Below are positions 43,638-53,300 of a stretch of 64,000 bases of DNA, in pieces. Origin of the DNA: Spirosoma sp. SC4-14 (GTDB taxonomy: Bacteria; Bacteroidota; Bacteroidia; Cytophagales; Spirosomataceae); contig NZ_CP147518.1 in assembly GCF_037201965.1 (NCBI RefSeq), forward strand, positions 25,001-89,000. The letters run 5' to 3'. How positions within the stretch are numbered: the stretch's first letter is position 1; each line of letters begins with the position of its first letter. The position numbers and the translations under genes were made by a program. The notes under the pieces are model-generated. The model was given only the letters and a program-made list of their open reading frames with translations, searched no databases and was not told the origin of the DNA.

Positions 43638-46600
43638 ATGCAGGTCTCCGAAGACATAGCGGATAGGGGTTTTCTTTCCCCGTTATTTGTTCATCAGCTT
43701 GTTGAGCAGGTAGCTAATAAAAAACAACAGCACATCGCCGTCGTATTTGGCAATAACGTGCTTACCTATCAGCAGCTAAACGAACGTGCCGATAAGCTGT
43801 CTCAAGCGATTCTGGAGGCCGATCCGCACGCCAAATTCATCGGGATTAGCACACATCGTAATCTGGAAATGGTTGTTGGCGTACTGGCCGTTCTAAAAGC
43901 CGGAAAAGCCTACCTACCACTCGATCCAACCTATCCTGAACAGCGGTTACAGCAAATTGTTGCCGATTCGGGTATCAAAACCTGCCTGACCACGACCGAA
44001 AATTTGACCGATTTCATTAGGCTGAATCTTCAGATTATTCGATCCGATGAGATGCATTCAGTAGCCGGGGGGGGAGTGGGTCAGCAGCATAGCACAGCTT
44101 ATGTTTTATATACTTCGGGCTCAACGGGTAAGCCAAAAGGTGTCTGCATGGGACACGGCCCATTGGTAAATCTGCTACAATGGCAGGCCAAACAGTCGCA
44201 GGCAACCGCCAATAGCCGTACGTTGCAATTGGCTCCGCTTAGTTTCGACGTTTCGTTTCAGGAAATTTTTGCTACCCTTTGCACCGGTGGAACACTGGTT
44301 CTGATCGACGAGGCATTACGGCTGGATTTAAATGAGCTTCTGCTATTTATCGATAAACAGGCAATCAATCGCCTGTTTTTACCATTTGTCGCCTTACAAT
44401 ATCTGGCCGAAGCGGCCGTCAGTTCCCGTCGGTTTCCGGTAGCATTGCAGGAGATAATGACGGCTGGCGAACAGTTGAAAATTACCCCACAGCTAGTCGA
44501 TTTTTTTGCCGCTCTGCCAACCTGTGTTCTATTTAATCAGTATGGCCCTACAGAATGTCATGTAGTAAGCCAGCTCAGGCTGGATGGTGATCCAACAACC
44601 TGGCCGCAACTGCCGTCGATTGGTGCAGCCATCGATAACGTTAGCCTGTATATTACAGACGATGCGCTGAATCTACTGCCTAAAGGCGAAGCTGGAGAAC
44701 TATGCATTGCGGGTGCCTGTCTGGCAGAAGGGTATCTGCACCAGCCTGCTTTAACCAGCGAAAAATTCATCACACTAAACGTGCCGGGGCAGGGCATAAG
44801 CCGGGTGTATCGAACTGGTGATCTGGCTCGTTATCTGCCCGATGGCACCATCGAATTTCTGGGCCGTCGCGACGATCAGGTAAAAATCCGGGGCCACCGT
44901 GTCGAACTGGGCGAACTTGAGGTGACGCTTAATCAGGTAAAAGGAATCAAGCAGGCAGCAGTTGTTGCGCGTGACGGGGTGAGTGCTCAGAAACAACTGA
45001 TTGCATACCTGATTTCGGCAACCGAGCAGACCGACAGTTCGTTTGTGCGGAAAGAACTGGAGCATCGGCTACCCGACTATATGATGCCATCGGCTTTTGT
45101 CTGGATGGACTACTTTCCGCAAACCAGTAGTGGCAAAGTCGATAAAAAACAACTACCCGAACCTGAGCGTAAACGTCCCGAATTAGCAACCACTTATCGG
45201 AAGCCCAAAACAACAACTGAACAGACTATTGAGCGACTTTGGGCCACCCTTTTTCAGGTCGATAAGATTGGCCTGGATGATAATTTTTTTGAATTAGGTG
45301 GTAATTCATTACTAGCCCAGCGGCTTGTTGCTGGCTTAAAACAGGAGCGTTATGTGCTGCCTGTAACAAAGCTGTATCAGTACCCAACCATTAGCGGAAT
45401 TGTTCAGTATCTGCAACCTCGGGAAACAGCGCCAGCAATAACCCCGAACCCCGCATCACATCAGGAAAGCTCATCACCGAACCCCACAGCAGTTGCCGTT
45501 ATTGGTATGGCTGGCCGTTTTCCGGGCGCCAAAAGTATTGATGAGTTCTGGAATATTATTACGCTTGGTAAAGAAACCGTCCGCTTTTTTACCGATGAAG
45601 AACTCGATAAAAGTATACCAGATCGCCTTAAAAAAGATCCACTTTATGTAAAAGCACGAGGCATTATTGACAATGCCGATCAGTTTGATGCCAGCTTTTT
45701 TGGATTGCCTCCAACCCTTGCTCAACTGATGGACCCGCAGCAGCGGGTATTTCTGGAAATTGCCTGGGAAACGCTGGAGCAAACGGGCTATCTTCCGGAG
45801 CACTACAGCGGTCGGGTGGGAGTGTTTGCGGGTTGTGGCAACAATACCTATTACCTGAACAATGTACTTGGCCACAGAGAGCTGATTGATCAGGTGGGTG
45901 GGTTTCAGGTAATGACCCTGAACGAAAAAGATTATATCGCATCTCGTACGGCCTATCAGTTAAACCTCAAAGGTCCTGCCGTTAGCGTTTATTCGGCCTG
46001 TTCGTCGTCGCTACTGGCAATCACACAGGCGGCTCAAAGTATTCGTAACGGGCAGTGCGAAGTAGCGCTGGCGGGTGGTGCCAGCATAACGGCTCCAATC
46101 AATAGCGGCCATCTATATCAGGAAGGAGCAATGCTGAGCAAGGATGGTCATTGCCGATCTTTCGACGCGCAAGGGCAGGGAACAACGTTTAGCGATGGCG
46201 CTGGTGTCGTTTTATTAAAAAGTCTGGAGGCCGCGAAGCGTGATGGCGATACTATTTATGCTGTCATAAAAGGTGTTGGTGTAACTAACGATGGCGCTGG
46301 CAAGGGAAGTTTCACCGCGCCTAATGCCGATGGACAGGCAGGAGCTATTGCAATGGCGATCCGGGATGCGCAGTTTGATCCGGCTACCATAAGCTATGTA
46401 GAAGCACACGGTACGGCAACACCACTGGGCGATCCGATCGAAATAGAAGGGCTAACGATTGGCTTTGGAGAGCAGGCAGAAAAGCAGTTCTGCGCAATTG
46501 GCTCTGTAAAAAGCAACATAGGCCACCTTACGGCAGCAGCAGGCGTTGCCGGATTCATTAAAACGGCCTTAGCCTTATATCATAAACAAATTCCGGCATC

Positions 46601-49600
46601 GCTTCATTTTGTGGCCCCGAATCAGGCGATCGACTTTGCGAATAGCCCATTTTTTGTTAATACAGAACACAAAGATTGGGAATTGACCGGTGTTCGGAAG
46701 GGATTTCCGCGCCGGGCGGGCATAAGTTCGTTTGGCGTGGGGGGTACCAATGTGCATGTAGTTTTGGAAGAATTTACGGATAGCGTTCCGGTACTGCCTG
46801 CCGAGCTACCACTTGCTGAACGGCCGGCCCAACTTATTACGTGGTCGGCCAAAACTGTAGTGAGCCGAGAGGCCTATGCCGAGCGTCTGGCAAAATTCTT
46901 TGCTGAGAATAAGCATGCAGAACGAGCCGATGTGGCTTTTACACTACAAACAACCCGAGCCAATTTCAGACACCGTCGGTTTGTTGTGGCAACCTCGAAG
47001 AAAGACATTATCGAAACGCTCCGTTCCGACGCAACTTCGGGTGCTAAAACGGTAAAAGAAGTGCCTGCTGAGGTCGTGTTTATGTTTCCTGGTCAGGGGG
47101 CTCAGTACCTGAACATGGGTCGGTTTCTGTATGAGCATGAAGTAGTGTTCCGGCAAGCTATCGATGAGTGTGCCAATTTGTTGGGAGCCTTTATGACGAC
47201 CGACATTCGGGAGGTGCTCTATCCGAAAACTGTTGATTCGGAAGCCGAGCAGCGTATGCGAAACACACGCTATACACAACCGGCGCTGTTTGTAACGGAA
47301 TATGCACTGGCGCGTTTGTGGATGAGCTGGGGCATTGAACCAACCATATTTTGTGGACACAGTGTTGGGGAGTTTGTGGCGGCTCATCTGGCTGGCGTTT
47401 TCACACTGGCCGATGCCCTGCAGTTAATAGCCATGCGTGGTCGTCTGGTAAGCGAATTACCACGTGGCAGTATGCTTTCGGTTCGGATGGACGCTAAAGC
47501 GATTGCGGCCATGTTGCCTTCTACGCTTTCAATTGCCGCCATCAATAGCCCAAAGCTTTGTGTTGTTGCTGGCCCCGACGAGCACATTGCCGATTTTGCC
47601 CGGTTGCTCGATGAACAATCAGTGCTAAACCAGCCGCTTGAAACCAGTCATGCGTTTCATTCGTCGATGATGGACCCGATCGTTAGCGATTTTAAAGCAC
47701 TGGTAGAACAAATTTCGCTCAATCGGCCGCAAATGCCACTGGTTTCAACCGTTTCGGGCACCTGGCTTACAGATGCACAGGCAACAGATCCGGCTTACTG
47801 GGCAAATCATTTGCGCGAGACCGTTCGTTTTGCCGATGCGGTTACTACGCTGCTGGAGTTAGATAATCCACTCTTGCTCGAAGTGGGTCCAGGCCATGTT
47901 ACGGCAACGCTCGCCCGGCAACAGAAAGGGCATCGGCCAATTACTATTTTAGCAGGCCTCGTTAATCATAACGATTGGCCAACTGCCTGCGAGTCGCTCC
48001 TGACAACTCTGGGCCAGCTTTATTGCAGTGGCCTGAACCCTAACTGGAAGGCATATTATGCGGGGCAGTCTCGTAAACGAATCAATCTACCTACATACAT
48101 ATTTGACAGAAAGCGTTGTTGGGTCGACCCTGTTGCAGAGCCCGTAGTCGAAAGACCTCTACAGGTAGAGTCGCTCAACGATGTTTCCTCCTCGATTAAA
48201 CCAAAGATAAGCATGAGAAAAGACAAGCTACTCCGCCAAATCAATAAGCTGTTGGAGGATGCATCCGGCATAGATATGGATGATGTAACGCCTGATATGA
48301 GCTTTCTGGAAATAGGTCTCGACTCATTGCTGCTCACCCAGGTTGCAATGACACTAAAAAAAGAGTTTGGCGTACCAATTTCGTTTCGACAACTGACTAG
48401 TGACTATGCAACCCCCAATTTGTTAGCTGATTTTCTGGATAACACATTACCTACAACTGAAGAACCTACCACCACAACGCAACCATCGACAACATCTACC
48501 ACCACTAACCAACCCATAGCTCAACCCGCTCCATCAATGGGGCAACTGAGCGTTCCGCTAACTGATTCGGCGCTGGGCCTTATTGCGCAGCAGTTGCAGA
48601 TACTGGCCAAACAGGTTGCGCTTTTACAAGACAGCCCGGTAGCAGTACCGGCAATTCCGGTGTCTACTCCAGTAGCAGTTCCACCGGTTTCGGAGCCAGA
48701 TAAACAAGTGCCCGCCAAATCGCTTAATGAAACGGCTGATTTAACGCCGGAAGAAAAAGTTGAGCTGAAAAAGCCCTTTGGGGCCACCGCCCGGATCGAA
48801 CGTCAGGCATCGGAACTGACGGATGAGCAACAGACTTTTTTAATCCGCCTTACAAATCGTTACAATCAGAAGACGCGTAAGAGTAAAGCCTATGCACAGG
48901 AGCATCGGGCGCATATGGCCGACCCACGGGTGGTAACGGGTTTTCGGCCTCTTACAAAAGAAATTATCTATCCATTAGTCGTTAATCGGTCGCAGGGAAG
49001 CCGATTGTGGGATATGGATGGTAATGAATACATCGACGCACTCAATGGCTTTGGCTCGAATATGTTTGGCTATCAGCCCGATATCATTAAAAAAGCATTG
49101 CACGAGCAAATCGAAGCCGGATACGAAGTTGGCCCTCAGCATGAGTTGGCGGGTCAAGTGAGTCAGTTAATCTGTGAATTAACTGGGGCCGATCGGGTAG
49201 CTTTGTGTAATACGGGGTCGGAAGCCGTATTAGGGGCGATGCGTATTGCCCGTACGGTAACGGGGCGGTCGCTGATTGTAGCTTTCTCTGGGTCTTATCA
49301 TGGCATTGTCGATGAGGTTTTAGTTCGGGGCACAAAGAAACTAAAGTCATTTCCGGCAGCGCCTGGTATTATGCCTGAGTCTGTTCAGAATATGCTCATT
49401 CTGGACTACGGTACCGACGAAAGCCTGCAAATTATTCGGGAGCGGGCTCACGAGCTGGCAGCCGTTCTGGTTGAACCTGTCCAAAGCCGTCGTCCAGAAT
49501 TTGTGCCAGTCGATTTCCTGAAAGAAGTACGGGCTATTACGGCAGCCTCAGGTACAGCACTCATTTTCGATGAAGTGATTACGGGTTTCAGAACGCATCC

Positions 49601-50330
49601 TGGTGGCGTTCAGGCTTTATTTGGTATTAAAGCCGATCTGGCATCGTATGGCAAAGTAGTGAGCGCCGGATTGCCGATCGGTGTTATTGCCGGTAAACGC
49701 CAGTTTATGGATGCGCTCGATGGTGGTTTCTGGCAATATGGCGACAAGTCCGTACCTGAAGTAGGGGTTACGTATTTTGCTGGCACATTTGTTCGGCATC
49801 CGCTGGCGTTGGCCTCTGCCAAAGCCGCCTTGCAGTATATGAAGGCAAAAGGCCCAACTCTACAGCAGGAGCTTACGCAGAAAACCCGCCGTTTGTCCGA
49901 TGAGTTAAATGCTTTGCTGGACCGTCAGCAACTTCCTCTTTTTGTTGCCCATTTTGGCTCCCTCTGGAAAATAAAATTTAAGGAAGATATACCCTATGGC
50001 GAGCTCCTGTTCACACTTATGCGCGAAAAAGGTATTCACATTTGGGATGGTTTTCCGTGTTTTCTTACAGAAGCCCATACAGATAAGGATATAAATACGA
50101 TCATTGATCGTTTTTCGCGAAGCATTAATGAACTGGTTGAAGCGGGCTTTTTAAACGCTTCTCCAACGTTAACCGCTAGAGCAAACATGGCTGGCGTAGC
50201 ACTTGCAGGAGATTTACCACCCGTTCCGGGAGCCCGATTAGGGCGCGATCTGGTTGGTAATCCGGCCTGGTTCGTTCCCAATCCCGAACGGCCCGGTAAA
50301 TATCTCCAAGTCAAACTAAATGAAATTTAG
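43638..50330 (+). CDS. Hybrid NRPS-PKS: A-PCP-KS-AT-ACP-aminotransferase
   Basis: A 2230-aa megasynthase. Adenylation domain at residues 15-510 (YTSGSTGKPKG near 157, YRTGD, KIRGHRVELGE); PCP with Ser557 in FELGGNSLL; ketosynthase 615-1060 with Cys788, His924 and His963; malonyl-type acyltransferase about 1145-1450 with Ser1242 in GHSVGEF and HAFHS (His1341); ACP with Ser1563 in IGLDSLL; a Thr/Pro-rich linker; class III PLP aminotransferase about 1690-2160 with Lys2006 in SYGKVVSAG. No KR, DH, ER or condensation domain. Predicted action: load an amino acid, extend by malonate, transaminate the beta-keto group. The A-code read by eye is DVQFMAQVV(K), nearest to proline codes. The architecture recalls mycosubtilin and microcystin aminotransferase modules. 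Confidence 0.95.
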   Translation: MQVSEDIADRGFLSPLFVHQLVEQVANKKQQHIAVVFGNNVLTYQQLNERADKLSQAILEADPHAKFIGISTHRNLEMVVGVLAVLKAGKAYLPLDPTYPEQRLQQIVADSGIKTCLTTTENLTDFIRLNLQIIRSDEMHSVAGGGVGQQHSTAYVLYTSGSTGKPKGVCMGHGPLVNLLQWQAKQSQATANSRTLQLAPLSFDVSFQEIFATLCTGGTLVLIDEALRLDLNELLLFIDKQAINRLFLPFVALQYLAEAAVSSRRFPVALQEIMTAGEQLKITPQLVDFFAALPTCVLFNQYGPTECHVVSQLRLDGDPTTWPQLPSIGAAIDNVSLYITDDALNLLPKGEAGELCIAGACLAEGYLHQPALTSEKFITLNVPGQGISRVYRTGDLARYLPDGTIEFLGRRDDQVKIRGHRVELGELEVTLNQVKGIKQAAVVARDGVSAQKQLIAYLISATEQTDSSFVRKELEHRLPDYMMPSAFVWMDYFPQTSSGKVDKKQLPEPERKRPELATTYRKPKTTTEQTIERLWATLFQVDKIGLDDNFFELGGNSLLAQRLVAGLKQERYVLPVTKLYQYPTISGIVQYLQPRETAPAITPNPASHQESSSPNPTAVAVIGMAGRFPGAKSIDEFWNIITLGKETVRFFTDEELDKSIPDRLKKDPLYVKARGIIDNADQFDASFFGLPPTLAQLMDPQQRVFLEIAWETLEQTGYLPEHYSGRVGVFAGCGNNTYYLNNVLGHRELIDQVGGFQVMTLNEKDYIASRTAYQLNLKGPAVSVYSACSSSLLAITQAAQSIRNGQCEVALAGGASITAPINSGHLYQEGAMLSKDGHCRSFDAQGQGTTFSDGAGVVLLKSLEAAKRDGDTIYAVIKGVGVTNDGAGKGSFTAPNADGQAGAIAMAIRDAQFDPATISYVEAHGTATPLGDPIEIEGLTIGFGEQAEKQFCAIGSVKSNIGHLTAAAGVAGFIKTALALYHKQIPASLHFVAPNQAIDFANSPFFVNTEHKDWELTGVRKGFPRRAGISSFGVGGTNVHVVLEEFTDSVPVLPAELPLAERPAQLITWSAKTVVSREAYAERLAKFFAENKHAERADVAFTLQTTRANFRHRRFVVATSKKDIIETLRSDATSGAKTVKEVPAEVVFMFPGQGAQYLNMGRFLYEHEVVFRQAIDECANLLGAFMTTDIREVLYPKTVDSEAEQRMRNTRYTQPALFVTEYALARLWMSWGIEPTIFCGHSVGEFVAAHLAGVFTLADALQLIAMRGRLVSELPRGSMLSVRMDAKAIAAMLPSTLSIAAINSPKLCVVAGPDEHIADFARLLDEQSVLNQPLETSHAFHSSMMDPIVSDFKALVEQISLNRPQMPLVSTVSGTWLTDAQATDPAYWANHLRETVRFADAVTTLLELDNPLLLEVGPGHVTATLARQQKGHRPITILAGLVNHNDWPTACESLLTTLGQLYCSGLNPNWKAYYAGQSRKRINLPTYIFDRKRCWVDPVAEPVVERPLQVESLNDVSSSIKPKISMRKDKLLRQINKLLEDASGIDMDDVTPDMSFLEIGLDSLLLTQVAMTLKKEFGVPISFRQLTSDYATPNLLADFLDNTLPTTEEPTTTTQPSTTSTTTNQPIAQPAPSMGQLSVPLTDSALGLIAQQLQILAKQVALLQDSPVAVPAIPVSTPVAVPPVSEPDKQVPAKSLNETADLTPEEKVELKKPFGATARIERQASELTDEQQTFLIRLTNRYNQKTRKSKAYAQEHRAHMADPRVVTGFRPLTKEIIYPLVVNRSQGSRLWDMDGNEYIDALNGFGSNMFGYQPDIIKKALHEQIEAGYEVGPQHELAGQVSQLICELTGADRVALCNTGSEAVLGAMRIARTVTGRSLIVAFSGSYHGIVDEVLVRGTKKLKSFPAAPGIMPESVQNMLILDYGTDESLQIIRERAHELAAVLVEPVQSRRPEFVPVDFLKEVRAITAASGTALIFDEVITGFRTHPGGVQALFGIKADLASYGKVVSAGLPIGVIAGKRQFMDALDGGFWQYGDKSVPEVGVTYFAGTFVRHPLALASAKAALQYMKAKGPTLQQELTQKTRRLSDELNALLDRQQLPLFVAHFGSLWKIKFKEDIPYGELLFTLMREKGIHIWDGFPCFLTEAHTDKDINTIIDRFSRSINELVEAGFLNASPTLTARANMAGVALAGDLPPVPGARLGRDLVGNPAWFVPNPERPGKYLQVKLNEI

Positions 50331-53300
50331 ATGATTAAAAGTGCTACCCACACCAGCATAACCCTAGTTGAAATTGATTATGATCCATTTATAGGTTCCG
50401 AGCTTATTCGGTTGGCGCCAATTACGGAATCTCAGGAAGAGATATGGACATCTTGCCAACTAGGGGGTGATGATGCCAGCCGTGCTTATAATGAGTCTGT
50501 TTCACTCCGATTAAGCGGTACATTGGATCGATCGGCCTTCGAAAAAGCCTTACTGGCGCTTGTGCGGAGGCACGAAGCGCTTCGTTCGGTTTTTAGTGGC
50601 GATGGTACGCAGATTTGTGTACTTCGCAATGCCCCACTTGATCTGGCATACATAGATTGTTCGGCGACCTCTGAAACCGAGCAGCGGCAGGTGGTTTCGA
50701 ACTATGTTCGGCAGGATACACGGCATGTTTTTGATCTGGTTAATGGACCGGTTGTTAAAGTGGGGTTGATTAAATTATCGGCAACCGAACATCAGTTTAT
50801 ACTTACTGCCCATCATATCATTTGTGATGGCTGGTCGACCGGTATTCTGCTTCAGGACTTAAGTACGCTTTATTCGGCTTATGCCCAAAATCTACTCCCA
50901 AAACTGCCAGAAGCCCCTTCCTTTGCGCAGTATGCTATGGAGCAGGCTTCGTATCAGAAAAGTAAGGAATATCTGCAGGTAGAAGCGTTTTGGGTAAATC
51001 AGTATGCGAATACGGTCCCCGTCGTAACTCTGCCAACCGACTTTCCCCGTCCAGCCTTACGAACCTACAAAAGCAACCGTCGCGACTACCCGCTTAACGA
51101 CAAGCTGGTACTGGCTCTTAAGCAAATGGGCATAAAGTCTGGTACCAGCTTTGTAACAACGCTGATGGCGGCATTTGAGGTTTTGATGCATCGCCTAACG
51201 GGCCAGACAGATATTGTGCTGGGATTACCGGCGGCCGGTCAATCGGCAACTGGTAATCTGCGGCTGGTAGGGCATTGTGTAAATCTGCTGCCCCTACGTA
51301 GTTTTCCGGAGCCTGGGCAAAGTTTTCTTCAGTTTCTGCGGCAACGGAAAGACGGTGTTCTGGATGCTTATGAACACCAGCAACTGACCTTTGGTAGCCT
51401 ATTGAAAAAACTACCCATTGCCCGAGATCCGTCTAGAGTACCGCTCGTTCCTGTCATTTTTAATGTCGATATCGGATTGGACGACGGCGTTGACTTCTAC
51501 GGTCTTGAACATCGGCTCATTAGTAATCCCCGCCAGTTCGAAACCGTTGAGTTGTCTGTAAACATAAGCGGATCGTCGGCCGAGTCGCTAACGGCCGAAT
51601 GTTCCTATAATACCCAATTGTTTCAGGAAAGCACGATTGACCGTATAATGGCCGAATTCGTGAGTTTGCTGGAGGCAATTGTCGAGAACCCATCCGTACG
51701 AATCGAGCAAATTCCGTTAACGGATAGCGACGAGCTCATTCAAAAAGTAACCCGTTGGAATAATACAGCCGCCGAGTATCCGCGCCATACGCCACTACAC
51801 ATACTGCTGGATCAGACGGCGGCTACCCATCCCAATAAAACGGCTCTGATTTCGAACGGGCGTTCGTTGACTTATCGAGATTTGATTCAGGAGGCTAATC
51901 GGGTAGCTTTCGCCATTTGTGAGCAAGGTATCAAAACAGGCGATGTTGTAGGCGTAGTGCTGGATCGTTCTCCCGAACTGCTTATTACGTTGTTGGCAAT
52001 CCTGAAAGCGGGAGCCGCTTATGTGCCTATCGATCCAACCTATCCGCAGGATCGGATTGCGTTCATGCTAACCGATTCGTCGGCGGGATTACTAATCACA
52101 TCTAAAAAATATGCTGGCCGACTCGCTCATCGGGCGAAAGAACTACTCATTGAAGCCATAATGAGTGGACCGAAGGGAGCAACTGCCGAAGCTCCAGACG
52201 TAGTTGTAACGGGTAACGATCTGGCCTATATCCTCTACACATCTGGATCGACCGGGCGACCGAAAGGGGTGTTGATTGAGCATCATAACCTGGTTAATCT
52301 GCTCTACAGTATGATAACCATGCCCGGTATAACGGCCGAAGACGTTTTGCTGGGTGTAACAACGGTGTCATTCGACATTGCCGGTTTAGAGCTTTATTTG
52401 CCTTTGCTGGTAGGCGCAACCCTTGTTCTGGCCGATGCCGAAACAGCTAAAGATGGTCGGGCCTTGTTGCAGATTCTTCAGGAGCCTGTTCAACTTGCAC
52501 CAACGGGAGTAACTCGGTCCATTTCTATTATGCAGGCTACGCCCATAAGCTGGAAAATGATGTTGGCGGCTGGCTGGGAAACACCCATTCCCATCAAAAT
52601 TCTTTGCTGTGGCGAACCCATGTCGAAAGATCTCGCCCAGAAGCTTACGGCCCGCTGCGATACGCTCTTCAATATGTATGGGCCTACCGAAACAACAATC
52701 TATTCGACGGGTAAACAAATACTGGCCAGCGATGAGATTATAACCATTGGGCGGCCCATTGATAACACGCAGGTATATATTCTCGATGAACAGTTGCACA
52801 TGGTGCCCGAAGGAATCATCGGTGAAATCTACATTGCGGGCGATGGGGTGGCGCGGGGCTATCTGAACCGACCAGAGCTAAATCGGGAGAAATTTGTGCC
52901 TAACCCGTTCGATAGATCAGGGCAGGCTAGTATGTATCGAACCGGCGATCTGGGTAAGTTCATGGCCAACGGCGAAATTTACTGCCTGGGCCGGGTCGAT
53001 CAACAGATAAAAATCAGAGGCTATCGTGTTGAACCGGGCGAAATAGAGCAGGCACTTAGTCGCCTGAATGGTATTAAGGAGGTGCTGGTGATGGCACGCG
53101 AAGACCGTCCTGGCGACCAGCGTCTGGTGGCCTATCTGGTAACTGAACCTCTGCTGGCGGCTGATGCCTTTGTGAAACAGATTCCGGCGTGGCGTTCGAG
53201 CCTACAGGAAGAGCTACCCGACTATATGGTGCCGGTCGATTTTATTCAGTTAAGGGCGTTTCCGGTTACACCTAATGGAAAAGTTGACCGGAAAGCCCTG

